A DNA stretch of 64,000 bases from Paraliobacillus quinghaiensis (GCF_003426025.1 NZ_QJSH01000006.1:62001-126000), one strand, 5' to 3'; shown: positions 40,303 to 49,245, counted from the first letter of the stretch. Numbers and translations are program-made. Notes: a model not told the origin generated them from the sequence alone.

Positions 40303-41778
40303 TTAGAAAAAATTGAAAACCTGTAGGTTACTTTAATTGTTCGTTCTTTGCTAATAACAATACGTTCAACCATGTAATGCAACAATTCTTTAGATAGTTC
40401 CTCAATTGGACTAAACTGTTCCATTAAGTTGCGGAATGTCTCGATTTCTTTTGTTACTTGATTTTCTAGGAGTGAAGCTTTTAGCTCGCTCCTTTTTTCA
40501 TTTAACTCATTTACTTTAGCTTCCTTACTACTCAAGATATCTCGGTATTCACCGTGAGATATTAAGTTGTCAGCTAGCATTTCGATATAGCGTCGTTTTT
40601 TAACCTTAATGGAATTGATTTCATCGTCGATGAGGTTTAATTCTTTTTGATTTGAATGTACACGTTTTTTCTCAAGGGCTTTTACGTCTGATAAAAACTT
40701 TTTGTCACTTATCTTGTTGTACATCCAGTCAATATCATTCAGAATAACTTGCTCTAATTCCTTCTCTGATATTGCGTGATTCGTACATGCGATATTGCCG
40801 TGTCGAGCATAGTTCCCACATATATATCCTAAACGATTCTGTCTATACCACATTCCACTTCCGCAATCATTGCAATAAACCACATTTGTAAATAGGTGCT
40901 TTTTAAACTTTGTGAAATTTCTTTTTCTATTTTTAATCATCTTTTGTACAAAATCAAATTGCTGGTGAGAAATAATTCCCTCATGCGCGTTTTTCACAGT
41001 GATATGATTCTCAGCAGGAACCTGTTCCCTTTTGTCAGAAGTGACACTTTTTGTAGTTTTCACGATGTTGAACCAAATCACCAGTGTAATGTGGGTTAGT
41101 TAATATATTTTTAACTGAACTGCCTTGCCAAAATTTCGCGGCATTTTTCTTTCCAGCAACACTCGCAGGAGTAGGAACCCCGTCTAGTGAAAGACGATGT
41201 GCAATTGCATCAACCCCCATACCAGAAACATATAAATCAAAAATTCGTTGAATCACTTCTGGAGTATCGTTCTCAGCTAAAAATAATTTCTTATTAACAA
41301 CCTGATATCCGTATGGAGCATTGGAACCTTTGAATTCTCCTCTTCTTGCTTTCGAATTAAAGACCACCTTTATACGTTCTGACGTCCTCTGGGATTCTTG
41401 TTCATAAATCCATGCGTATAATCCAAACATATGGATGTTACCTTCAATTGAATTAATAGCGTTGTCGTAAGTAATGATATCAACATTATTTTGTTCAGCA
41501 ATTTCTTTAATTTCATAAGACAATTTTCCGTTTCTAGCAAGACGAGAAAGTTCTTTGGAAAGAATTACATCAAATTTCCGTTCTCTTGCATCTGCAATCA
41601 GATTTTTTAAGTTCTCCCGCTTGCTCTCTTTTGTTCCACTTTCAACATCTACATAGAACTTATAAAGTTCCCATCCTTTCTCAGCGATAACATTGTAGAA
41701 ATACCTTTCTTGGTTCTCTAAAGAAGATTTTTGTTCATCTTTATCAGTAGAAACTCTGATATATACACCACACTTCAT
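40287..41778 (-). pseudogene. Large serine recombinase, frameshifted
   Basis: The N-terminal frame (41778-41035) has the resolvase catalytic domain with the nucleophile Ser in YIRVSTDKDEQKSS and the SKELSRLARNG segment, plus the recombinase domain. The C-terminal frame (about 41060-40287) continues with the zinc ribbon (VVYCNDCGSGMWY, YICGNY, NIACTNH) and a coiled coil. Removing one base from the TTTT at 41057-41060 rejoins them as LVQHRE-TTKSVTSDKREQ, so a single-base insertion broke the gene. The last codons overlap the 3' end of rlmCD by 16 bases, typical of an integrase sitting at its own attachment site. Confidence 0.88.
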
Positions 41779-41813
41779 TGCATCTCAACTCCTTGTTTTG
41801 TTGAGATGTAATG
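41776..41813 (-). promoter_or_regulatory. Inverted repeat covering the recombinase start codon
   Basis: CATTGCATCTCAAC (41776-41789) and GTTGAGATGTAATG (41800-41813) are inverted repeats with one mismatch. On the recombinase mRNA the AAGGAG lies in the loop and the start codon in the stem. It may be an operator, a translational switch or a recombinase-binding site. Confidence 0.6.
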
Positions 41814-41983
41814 ATGTTTACCTACTGACGACTTTTTACATATTTCCTAATTATTATTCAATTAAGGGTCTGAATTGTGAAAGAAGCTGTGGTGTAGCGT
41901 TGATTTTGCGTTACATGAATGGCTGACGTGTGCTTATGTTCAATAAGATATGCTTGTTTTCAAGATTTACGAGGGGGGGTAAT

Positions 41984-42085
41984 ATGAGTGAAAAAATAGC
42001 TTTATTAATTGCAACATTGCTAATGATGGTAAGTTGTATAGCTTGTACTTCTGAAGGAGTCCAACAGAAAATCAATATAATGTAA
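41984..42085 (+). pseudogene. Truncated lipoprotein gene
   Basis: GAGGGGGGGTAAT precedes an ATG that encodes a 33-residue signal sequence with a lipobox-like SCIAC, ending at TAA 42085. Another frame downstream (to 42337) still reads as protein, QDDSWYISEPSLYLENDL and then FKRVYFPASSKY before a stop, but stops and frame changes separate the parts. I read the whole 41984-42337 stretch as a decayed lipoprotein gene of unknown function. Confidence 0.45.
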
Positions 42086-42368
42086 GACACGAGAAAATTC
42101 AAATAGACAATCGACAATCAAATTAGAGCCCAGTTACTAATAAGGATAATGAAAACAACGATGATATCCCAAAGATTTTGAACTTGAAAATGGTTTAACT
42201 TTCTTCGTTCAGAAAAAAGCAAGATGACAGTTGGTATATATCAGAACCTTCACTTTACTTAGAAAATGATTTGAAAGAACACAATGCTACGCAATATTTT
42301 AAGCGGGTATATTTTCCTGCATCCAGTAAATATTAAAGTATAAATATTAAATTGGGAGTAGATGTATT

Positions 42369-43367
42369 ATGAGTTCACCAGAAAGCGTAAAACTTACTTC
42401 ATCTGAAATGGCTTCATTATGGCAAGAATATATTAGCCACACTCATAGTAATTGCATGTTAAAATACTTTATTGCAAAAGCAGAAGACAATGAAGTGTTA
42501 AATGTTCTGACGAAGACCAATCAAAGGATTAAAAAAATAAGAGATAAGACTAAACAAATATTAGAATCAGAAAATGTTCCAGTTCCAGTAGGATTTAGTA
42601 ATCAAGATGTAGATATGAATGCTCCGCGGCTTTTTTCAGACTCCTTCGCTTTATTGTATATAAAAAATTTGTCGAGAGTGAATGCTACAAGTTGCAGTCT
42701 TATGCATACAATGTCTACTCGCAAAGATATTAGAAAACATTTTAAAGAATGTTCTTCTGAAGGTATTACTGTTTTTGATGAGATTAGTGATTTGTTGTTA
42801 GATAAAGGATTATATGTAAGACCTCCATTTATTGAACCACCAAAAAAGTCTGATTTTATTGAAGATAGAGACTATCTAAATGGATTCAATCTATTGGGCG
42901 ACCAGAGATTTTTAAATACTATTGAGATATCCCACATTTTTGGAAACGTTGAAGCAAATGTAGTGGGGAATACAATAACAAAAAGTTTTGGACAAACAGC
43001 TGATAAAAAGGAAGTACGAGACTTCATGAAAAAAGCAGGGAAACTCTCGGAAAAGGTAGTCAACACGCTTACAAAGTTTTTAACAAGTAGTCAATTGCCA
43101 ACACCAATGCCTTCAGAAACGCAAGTCGTAAGTTCCTCCCAACCAGCTTTTTCTGATAGGTTAATGATGTATCAATTGTCTATCCTTACAGCAGCGGGTT
43201 TATCCGATTATGCAACATCATTAGCTACAAGTATGAGGAATGATTTAAAAAGACAATACATGGATTTATTGGATGATACGGCTAAGCTAGGTGGGGAAGC
43301 TCAAAATTTAATGATAGATAATAGCTGGTTAGAGCAACCACCACAGCAAGACAAAATAATACAATAG
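42369..43367 (+). CDS. DUF3231 family protein (paralogue A)
   Basis: A 332-residue DUF3231 protein of unknown function. It has two internal repeats of about 160 residues, probably helical bundles. Compare VPVPVGFSNQDVDMNAPRLF then SDSFALLYIK (about residues 71-100) with QLPTPMPSETQVV then PAFSDRLMMYQL (about 242-270). It begins SPESVKLTSSEMASLWQEY, as its paralogue at 53998 begins SPKTMSLTSSELGYLWTGY. It has no signal peptide. AATTGGGAGTAGATG lies near the start. It sits inside the decayed island between two copies of the recombinase fragment. Confidence 0.85.
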   Translation: MSSPESVKLTSSEMASLWQEYISHTHSNCMLKYFIAKAEDNEVLNVLTKTNQRIKKIRDKTKQILESENVPVPVGFSNQDVDMNAPRLFSDSFALLYIKNLSRVNATSCSLMHTMSTRKDIRKHFKECSSEGITVFDEISDLLLDKGLYVRPPFIEPPKKSDFIEDRDYLNGFNLLGDQRFLNTIEISHIFGNVEANVVGNTITKSFGQTADKKEVRDFMKKAGKLSEKVVNTLTKFLTSSQLPTPMPSETQVVSSSQPAFSDRLMMYQLSILTAAGLSDYATSLATSMRNDLKRQYMDLLDDTAKLGGEAQNLMIDNSWLEQPPQQDKIIQ

Positions 43368-43408
43368 CTTAAAGATTTTTTTGAAGCAATTGAAAATAAA
43401 TAGAAGGA

Positions 43409-43440
43409 GAATCTCAGTTGACTGAACTGAGATTCTTTAA
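43409..43440 (+). terminator. Terminator after DUF3231 paralogue A
   Basis: GAATCTCAGTT (43409-43419) pairs with AACTGAGATTC (43425-43435), a perfect 11-bp stem followed by TTT. Confidence 0.75.
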
Positions 43441-43543
43441 TTTTAATTACAAATATACCGACAAAACACGGTACAATTCAGTATGCAAATTTAGATGCGT
43501 TTTTTAGTGGTAATTTAGAGTTTTCGATAGGTAACGGAACCCA

Positions 43544-43575
43544 ATTAGAGAATGTTTTTTCTCTAATCCTTTTTT
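43544..43575 (+). terminator. Second hairpin with T run
   Basis: ATTAGAGAA pairs with TTCTCTAAT and CCTTTTTT follows. No gene ends just before it, so it may be left over from a deleted gene. Confidence 0.5.
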
Positions 43576-43676
43576 AAATGTGAATTATATTGTTAATTCG
43601 GTTATGAAAACTATGTGATTTCTTCTGTCATTTGACTTGTGTTTTATGATTTTGCACCTCACAAGTAAACCCGTTA

Positions 43677-44132
43677 ATTTCGATATAGCGTCGTTTTTTA
43701 ACCTTGATGGAGTTGATTTCATCGTCGATGAGGTTTAATTCTTTTTGATTTAAATGTACACGTTTTTTCTCAAGGGCTTTTACGTCTGATAAAAACTTTT
43801 TGTCACTTATCTTGTTGTACATCCAGTCAATATCATTCAGAATAACTTGCGCTAATTCCTTCTCTGATATTGCGTGATTCGTACATGCGATATTGCCGTG
43901 TCGAGCATAGCTCCCACATATATATCCTACACGATTTTGTCTATACCACATTCCACTTCCGCAATCATTGCAATAAACTACATTTGTAAATAGGTGCTTT
44001 TTAAACTTTGTGAAATTTCTTTTTCTATTTTTAATCATCTTTTGTACAAAATCAAATTGGTGATGAGAAATAATTCCCTCATGCGCATCTTTCACTGTGA
44101 TACGATTCTCAACTGGGACTTCTTCCCTTTTC
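43677..44132 (-). pseudogene. Second copy of the C-terminal part of the serine recombinase
   Basis: This 456-bp segment aligns without gaps to 40579-41034 (constant offset of 3098 bp), differing only by scattered substitutions. It encodes the zinc ribbon (VVYCNDCGSGMWYRQNRVG) and part of the coiled coil, has neither the catalytic domain nor the C-terminus, and has no plausible start. It is a remnant of a duplicated or second, closely related recombinase gene. Confidence 0.9.
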
Positions 44133-44150
44133 CCTTTTCCCTTTTCCCTT
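44123..44150. repeat. Four tandem copies of a 7-bp unit
   Basis: TTCCCTT is repeated four times with no change at the upstream edge of the recombinase fragment. The related sequence in the first copy (around 41027-41033) has a single unit, so the repeat has expanded here. Confidence 0.9.
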
Positions 44151-44192
44151 TAGCAGACGCGAACATAGTCTGCTATTATTTTTAAATTTTAT

Positions 44193-44254
44193 GGAAAGTT
44201 AACTTTACATGTTGGGATCTGAATGTTATACTACAAATGTAAAGTTTACTTTCC
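44193..44254 (+). promoter_or_regulatory. Paired operators and promoter of the XRE regulator operon
   Basis: GGAAAGTTAACTTTACAT (44193-44210) and its inverted copy ATGTAAAGTTTACTTTCC (44237-44254) match at 17 of 18 positions. Each contains a near-palindromic AAAGTWWACTTT core; the cores are 46 bp apart. Between and within them lies TTTACA (44204-44209), a 17-nt spacer and TATACT (44227-44232). This suggests autorepression by the downstream XRE protein. Confidence 0.8.
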
Positions 44255-44274
44255 GTTGATTTGGAGGTGTTGAA

Positions 44275-44478
44275 TTGAAAAACAGACTTGAAGAAATACG
44301 AAAATCTAAAGGTATAAGGCAAGAGGAATTAGCCGATATTTTAGAAGTATCTCGCCAAACGATAGGTTCACTTGAAAACGGCAGATACAACCCATCTATA
44401 ACACTTGCATTTAAAGTTGCACGGTATTTTAACATGAGGATTGAAGAAATATTCATCTATGAGGAGGAAACACTATGA
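44275..44478 (+). CDS. Small XRE-family transcriptional regulator
   Basis: A 67-residue protein that is almost only a helix-turn-helix: NRLEEIRKSKGIRQEELADIL then EVSRQTIGSLENGRYNPSI, ending IEEIFIYEEE. It belongs to the short XRE type usually paired with a membrane protein. TTG 44275 has GGAGGT 6 bases upstream. The stop overlaps the next ATG by 4 bases. The paired operator palindromes upstream are its probable binding sites. Confidence 0.92.
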   Translation: MKNRLEEIRKSKGIRQEELADILEVSRQTIGSLENGRYNPSITLAFKVARYFNMRIEEIFIYEEETL

Positions 44479-44906
44479 AGAACAAAAAGTACTTAAGTTT
44501 AGTTGCGCTGTGTATAGGTGTGACAACAGTATTAATAAATATTACTATGGATGTCTGGCTTCCGACGATTTCCGAGAGCTTTGGAACGTATCGATGGGTA
44601 TTTGTCGGCATAGGTGCTGGTCTTACCGGTGCTGCTGCTTCGACCCTACTTAGCAAAAAAATGTATAAAACCAACCCCGAATTAGCAAGGCAAGCAAGAA
44701 TAAATGAAAACGATGAACGGTATGTCCAAGTAAGAAAAACGGCAGCGTACTATATGTGGTTTATTACATTGTTCGTTTTAGTGGCAATTTCGCTTACCTT
44801 TGTAGCTTTGAATTTGAAAATTGCAGCATGGTTAGGACTTGGAACATTGTCACTTCACATTGTTTTATATGTTATCTTACTTTTTAAATTAAATAAAACT
44901 ATGTAG
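44475..44906 (+). CDS. Four-helix membrane protein, probably DUF2178/DUF3169-like
   Basis: A 143-residue protein with four predicted membrane segments (about residues 7-27, 38-60, 92-112, 117-139) and a charged cytoplasmic loop (KMYKTNPELARQARINENDE). XRE-membrane protein pairs of this kind are common in Firmicutes, and the membrane partner may antagonise the regulator, but the function is unknown. It is translationally coupled to the regulator by ATGA. Confidence 0.75.
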   Translation: MKNKKYLSLVALCIGVTTVLINITMDVWLPTISESFGTYRWVFVGIGAGLTGAAASTLLSKKMYKTNPELARQARINENDERYVQVRKTAAYYMWFITLFVLVAISLTFVALNLKIAAWLGLGTLSLHIVLYVILLFKLNKTM

Positions 44907-44981
44907 GCAAAGCTAATGAGCATAATAGATGAATTGCAAATTTGAATTTGGCAAGAAACCTGTAATTAAGGAGGTTTTGTC

Positions 44982-45134
44982 GTGACTAAAGATAAAAGAG
45001 TTGAATATATTCCTGCAAAGCCTCCCAAGAGAGAGAAGCGAGTTGGTATTTACTGCCGTGTGAGTACAAAAAGTACTGAACAGCTGAAAAGTCTTACAGC
45101 ACAGATATCGACTGATTTAGGGTTCACTTTATGA
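44982..45134 (+). pseudogene. N-terminal stub of a different serine recombinase
   Basis: GTG 44982, with AAGGAGG (44968-44974) at the right distance, begins a 50-residue frame with PAKPPKREKRVGIYCRVSTK, the N-terminus of a large serine recombinase including the catalytic Ser. Similarity ends after SLTAQIST and the frame stops at TGA 45134. It lies on the other strand from the recombinase at 40287-41778 and has a different sequence, so it is another recombinase remnant. Confidence 0.75.
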
Positions 45135-45186
45135 TGGAAATTGAATTGTGTTTCATGTTGGAATCAATTGAAAAAGTTTTTTATAT

Positions 45187-45226
45187 AGCCAACTCGTTTA
45201 TCGTTCGTTTAATAAATGAGATGGCT
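45187..45226. repeat. Imperfect inverted repeat
   Basis: AGCCAACTCGTTTAT (45187-45201) and ATAAATGAGATGGCT (45212-45226) pair with two mismatches. It lies in a gene-free part of the island. It may be a remnant of a mobile-element end or an old terminator. Confidence 0.4.
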
Positions 45227-45363
45227 TCTAATAGGTTTAATAACGTAATTAGTAGAATTGTTTAAAGGTAGGCTTTATAATAAATGGTGGGATTATTGCA
45301 CAATTAGAATAAAAAATGCACGAATCATCCATTCTCACTAGATAAATCCCTAAAAGTATTTGA

Positions 45364-45469
45364 GAGACAGACCATACTTTTCTATAGAAACCTTCGTTAC
45401 GAGTGTGAATGCGGGAAGAAATTCTATAAAAATAATCTAATTAAATTAAGCTATTCAGCATCACTGTGA
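45364..45469 (+). pseudogene. Possible ISL3-family transposase fragment
   Basis: In one frame the DNA reads RQTILFYRNLRYECECGKKF then YKNNL, resembling the N-terminal zinc-finger region of ISL3 transposases (RYRC-x2-CGKRF-x-ENN). The match is short and a stop follows. The remaining gene-free DNA from 45135 to 45648 shows nothing else I can identify. Confidence 0.35.
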
Positions 45470-45648
45470 GTCAAGGTCATTTTCCTAATTGTTTGATTAC
45501 GTATACCTAAAATATTGTCACTGATTAAAAATTTAGTTACTATTTATTACATAGAATGGAACTTATCATTTTCATTGTATGGTTTTTTGGTATCGTTTAC
45601 ACGAAGAAAGTAGATCATGAAAAATACGTGTAGAAGAGAGGATTATAT

Positions 45649-46629
45649 ATGGATTTTACATACTTAGGTCGTACCGGATTAAATGTAAGTCGCTTATGTC
45701 TTGGAACGATGAATTTTGGAGTTAATACAGAAGAAAAAGAAGCATTTTATATAATGGATGCTGCTCTTGATGCAGGTATTAACTTTATTGATACAGCTAA
45801 TATTTACGGATGGGGACCGAATGCTGGTAAAACGGAAGAAATAATAGGTCGCTGGTTCGCCCAAGGTGGCGGTCGTAGGGAAAAGGTTGTACTTGCTACA
45901 AAGGTGTATGGTGATATGCATGATGAGTTTGATGGACCGAATGATATACCTGGGCTATCAGCATATAAAATTCGTCGTCACCTTGAGGGATCATTACGTC
46001 GCTTACAGACAGATCATATTGAATTGTATCAAATGCATCATATTGATCGTAGAGTTAGGTGGGAAGAGATCTGGCCAGCATTTGAGCGTGCTGTTCAGCA
46101 AGGTAAAATCGAATATGTTGGATCTAGCAATTTTCCTGCATGGGCAATAGCAGAAGGACAAGCAAAAGCAGAAGCACGTAATTTCTTTGGGTTAGTCTGT
46201 GAACAGCACCGATATAACTTAAATGGGAGATTGCCCGAGTTAGAGGTGTTACCAGCTGTCGAGAGATATGGGTTAGGATTTATTCCATGGAGTCCACTAG
46301 ACGGAGGGTTGTTAGGAGGAAATGCACTGGACCCAGCTAAAGGATCTAGAAGTGCAAAAAATCAAGCAGCAATTGAAAAAAACCGTAGTAAACTTGAGCA
46401 ATTTGCAGCGTTATGTAAGGAGATTGGAGAAAAAGAAGATACAGTTGCACTTGCCTGGTTATTAGCGAACCCTATCGTAACAGCTCCTATCATTGGTGTG
46501 CGTACGAGAGAGCAGCTGCAAAAATCTTTACATGCTGTAGAGCTTACGTTATCACAGGATATAATGAAAAGATTGGATGAGATTTTTCCAGGTCCAGGGG
46601 GACACGCTCCGGAAGCATACAGCTGGTAG
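45649..46629 (+). CDS. Aldo/keto reductase
   Basis: A 326-residue NADPH-dependent TIM-barrel reductase. Catalytic residues are Asp in FIDTANIYG, Tyr in the same segment, Lys in VLATKVYG and His in QMHHIDR. The cofactor segment is near AIEKNRSKLE and PIIGVRTREQLQKSL. The substrate is unknown; similar enzymes reduce sugars or glyceraldehyde-like aldehydes. AGAGAGGAT precedes the ATG. It heads a tight group with the SDR and ThuA-like genes. Confidence 0.9.
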   Translation: MDFTYLGRTGLNVSRLCLGTMNFGVNTEEKEAFYIMDAALDAGINFIDTANIYGWGPNAGKTEEIIGRWFAQGGGRREKVVLATKVYGDMHDEFDGPNDIPGLSAYKIRRHLEGSLRRLQTDHIELYQMHHIDRRVRWEEIWPAFERAVQQGKIEYVGSSNFPAWAIAEGQAKAEARNFFGLVCEQHRYNLNGRLPELEVLPAVERYGLGFIPWSPLDGGLLGGNALDPAKGSRSAKNQAAIEKNRSKLEQFAALCKEIGEKEDTVALAWLLANPIVTAPIIGVRTREQLQKSLHAVELTLSQDIMKRLDEIFPGPGGHAPEAYSW

Positions 46630-46642
46630 GGGGGATGGCAAA

Positions 46643-47353
46643 ATGAAAACAGTATATATTACGGGATGTGACAGGGGCCTTGGCCTTGCACTAGCCCAAA
46701 CATTTATCAAAGAAGGCTTTAAGGTATTTGCCGGGAGCTATTTGCCAAACTGGTCTGAACTACAAGAACTAAAGGAGACAGCGGGGAAGCAACTTCATAT
46801 CTTGTCTCTTGATGTGACAGATGACAATTCAGTACAGCATGCTGCTGAAGAGATTAAACGTGTTTCGCCCCAACTTGATGTGTTGATAAATAATGCGGCA
46901 ATTTATAAGGAACAAGATGGAGATGTATTTGAAACACTTGATTTTAGTGCAATTAGGAGCATGTATGAGACAAATACGTTAGGACCTTTGCGAGTTTCAC
47001 AGTCTGTTTTACCGTTATTGATGCAAGGAGAAAATAAACTACTCGTTAATATTTCTTCTGAAGCAGGAAGTATAACCGATTGTAAACGTGTAAAAGAATA
47101 CGGGTATACAATGTCAAAGGCTGCACTAAACATGCAATCTGTTATATTACAAAATCAATTAAAAGACTCTGGAATAAAAGTCTTCGCTATACATCCTGGT
47201 TATGTCAAATCCTACATGCTCGGTAGGCTTAATAAAGAGGCAACAGTCGAAGCAAAAGACTCTGCAAGGGGGATTGTTCAGCAACTCCTTCAACGACATT
47301 TGTTAGACGGACCAATTTTTATTGATTATCAGGGCCAAATATTGGATTGGTAA
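46643..47353 (+). CDS. Short-chain dehydrogenase/reductase
   Basis: A 236-residue SDR. The cofactor motif is TGCDRGLGLAL (residues 7-17), NNAA stabilises the fold, and Ser in NISSEAGS plus YTMSK carry the catalytic Ser-Tyr-Lys. I chose ATG 46643, 14 bases after the previous stop with AGGGGGG before it; the frame back to 46577 overlaps the reductase gene. The substrate is unknown, but the neighbourhood suggests a sugar derivative. Confidence 0.9.
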   Translation: MKTVYITGCDRGLGLALAQTFIKEGFKVFAGSYLPNWSELQELKETAGKQLHILSLDVTDDNSVQHAAEEIKRVSPQLDVLINNAAIYKEQDGDVFETLDFSAIRSMYETNTLGPLRVSQSVLPLLMQGENKLLVNISSEAGSITDCKRVKEYGYTMSKAALNMQSVILQNQLKDSGIKVFAIHPGYVKSYMLGRLNKEATVEAKDSARGIVQQLLQRHLLDGPIFIDYQGQILDW

Positions 47354-47365
47354 GGAGGGTTAAAT

Positions 47366-47992
47366 TTGAAAAAAATAGTCGCAATACTAGGAGATTATTG
47401 GCATCATGAAAATGTGATTAAAGAGAGTTTAGAAGCTGCTGTTAAAGATCTGAATGTACAAGTTTCATATATTAGTTATGGTGATGTTGAAAACGCATTA
47501 AGAGATAATCCTGCAGCCGTTATTTTATATAAGGAAAATCGTTTAAACCCTCTCGATGAAACAGTGGAAACGTGGATGGAACCAGCTATCATGGCTCAAA
47601 TTGTTACGTATGTGGAACAAGGTGGGGGATGGTTTGCTTGGCATACAGGAATGGCAAGTTATCCATCTGATAGTAGCTATATCAAAATGTTAAAAGGCTC
47701 TTTTACTTATCATCCGGATTTGCAGGAGGTCACTTACAAATATAGTGATGGTTCCATTGCTTGTTCTTTTATTGATGAACATTACTTTGTTTCGTGTCAA
47801 ACAGATGAAACCGATGTGTTCTTATTATCCGAATCCATTGACGGACACTCAATAGCTGGTTGGCAACATAGTTTTGGTAGGGGAAGAGTATGCTGCTTTA
47901 CACCTGCACATACCCAGGAAGGTTTAAGTGACACACACTTTACTTCTTTACTACGTAGGAAGCTCACATATTGCATAGGAGAAGATGTATAG
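47366..47992 (+). CDS. ThuA-like domain protein
   Basis: A 208-residue protein of the class I glutamine amidotransferase-like fold, as in ThuA trehalose utilisation proteins. Features are the N-terminal KIVAILGDYWHHENVIKESL, the GGGWFAWHTGMASYPSD turn and GRGRVCCFTPAHTQEG near the end. ThuA members are linked to oxidation of disaccharides to keto sugars, but their chemistry is not settled. TTG 47366 with AAGGAGGG upstream. It is in an operon with the SDR. Confidence 0.75.
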   Translation: MKKIVAILGDYWHHENVIKESLEAAVKDLNVQVSYISYGDVENALRDNPAAVILYKENRLNPLDETVETWMEPAIMAQIVTYVEQGGGWFAWHTGMASYPSDSSYIKMLKGSFTYHPDLQEVTYKYSDGSIACSFIDEHYFVSCQTDETDVFLLSESIDGHSIAGWQHSFGRGRVCCFTPAHTQEGLSDTHFTSLLRRKLTYCIGEDV

Positions 47993-48204
47993 TATGCTAG
48001 TGGTGCCTTGGACCTCAGTGCGCTGAATATAATACTAAAGTTTAAATAGTATGAAGCTTAGGGTTTGTATTAGAAGTTGTTAGATAGCGTTTGTTTATTA
48101 TGTATTAATTAAGTATGTGAAAGTTATTCAGATTGATAGAAAAGACTAGTTTTCTGAGCCTATCACAGATTAAGAATAACTAATTTATAGAGGGAGGGAA
48201 TAAA

Positions 48205-49077
48205 GTGTATTATTTAGAGAATAATCGTTTAAAAGTTGAGATTCAAGAACCAGGATCCTTCTATAAAGGCTCAAGGTTTGATTGGACCGGTTTTATTACT
48301 CAAATAACATTAGATGGAAACATTAATTATTGTGTTCCTGAGCGATTAGAAGAGGGTAAGGGTACTGGAGGCCTGGGATTATGTAATGAATTTGGTATTG
48401 ATATGCCCATTGGTTATGATGCAATAGAAGTGGATGAGTTATTTCCGAAAGTTGGTGTAGGTCTTCTAAAAAAAGATCAAGATGAAGCTTATGACTTTTT
48501 TAAAACCTATGAGGTTTTTCCTTCAGAAGTCAAAATTGAAAAATCAGCTAATTCTATAACTTTTGAAACTACAAATTATAGTCCTATGGGTTACGGGTAT
48601 CATTTATTTAAAGAAGTAGAGATAGTTGATAATCAATTAATCATCAACTACCGGTTGGAAAATACCGGTGATCACCCTATATATACTAATGAATATTCGC
48701 ATAATTTCATCGGAATTAATAACGAATTAATTAGTGAACATTATCAATTAAAGATGCCAAGAATGAAAGAAATCGACGTTGCGGTAGGTTCTATCTCGAG
48801 ATCTCAGGACCGATTAACATGGCCATTAACACCTGATGGTGATTTCTATGCCCATATTGATTGGGAAGTAAAAAACGGAACTTACAATTGGGATGTGTTT
48901 CACGATAAAATTGGAGCTGGTGTTCGAGAACTATCTGAGTTCCGACCTTCCAAAATCGCCTTATGGGGAACCAACCATGTGGTTTGTCCAGAAGTGTTTA
49001 TTGATATAAAATTAAAACCTAATGAGATAAAATCATGGAAACGGGTTTATGAGTTTTATCAAGATAAGGAAGTTTAG
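48205..49077 (+). CDS. Galactose mutarotase-like protein
   Basis: A 290-residue protein, mostly beta-strand, resembling the aldose epimerase superfamily: GSFYKGSRFDWTGFI near the N-terminus, LGLCNEFGIDMP, YTNEYSHNFIGIN with candidate catalytic His/Glu, and a late VCPEVFIDIKLKPNE. It has no signal peptide. GTG 48205 has AGGGAGGGA upstream. It may mutarotate the sugar released by the neighbouring hydrolase-like proteins, but the assignment rests on general similarity. Confidence 0.6.
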   Translation: MYYLENNRLKVEIQEPGSFYKGSRFDWTGFITQITLDGNINYCVPERLEEGKGTGGLGLCNEFGIDMPIGYDAIEVDELFPKVGVGLLKKDQDEAYDFFKTYEVFPSEVKIEKSANSITFETTNYSPMGYGYHLFKEVEIVDNQLIINYRLENTGDHPIYTNEYSHNFIGINNELISEHYQLKMPRMKEIDVAVGSISRSQDRLTWPLTPDGDFYAHIDWEVKNGTYNWDVFHDKIGAGVRELSEFRPSKIALWGTNHVVCPEVFIDIKLKPNEIKSWKRVYEFYQDKEV

Positions 49078-49245
49078 CAAATGCAATTATAAAAAATATA
49101 AGATAAAGCGCAATTATGAGAAATTATGAGAAAAAAGCTGGTTCTTTATATCTGATAATTTTTGAAGATGATTGCACTTTTAACTGTATCACTATATAAT
49201 CAATGGTGACTAGATAAATTTTAAAATAGTTATAGAAAGGAACAT

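Noticed and set aside
40579-44132. Composite transposon bounded by the two recombinase copies
   Set aside because: The copies are gene fragments without terminal inverted repeats or target duplications; duplication with decay explains them better.
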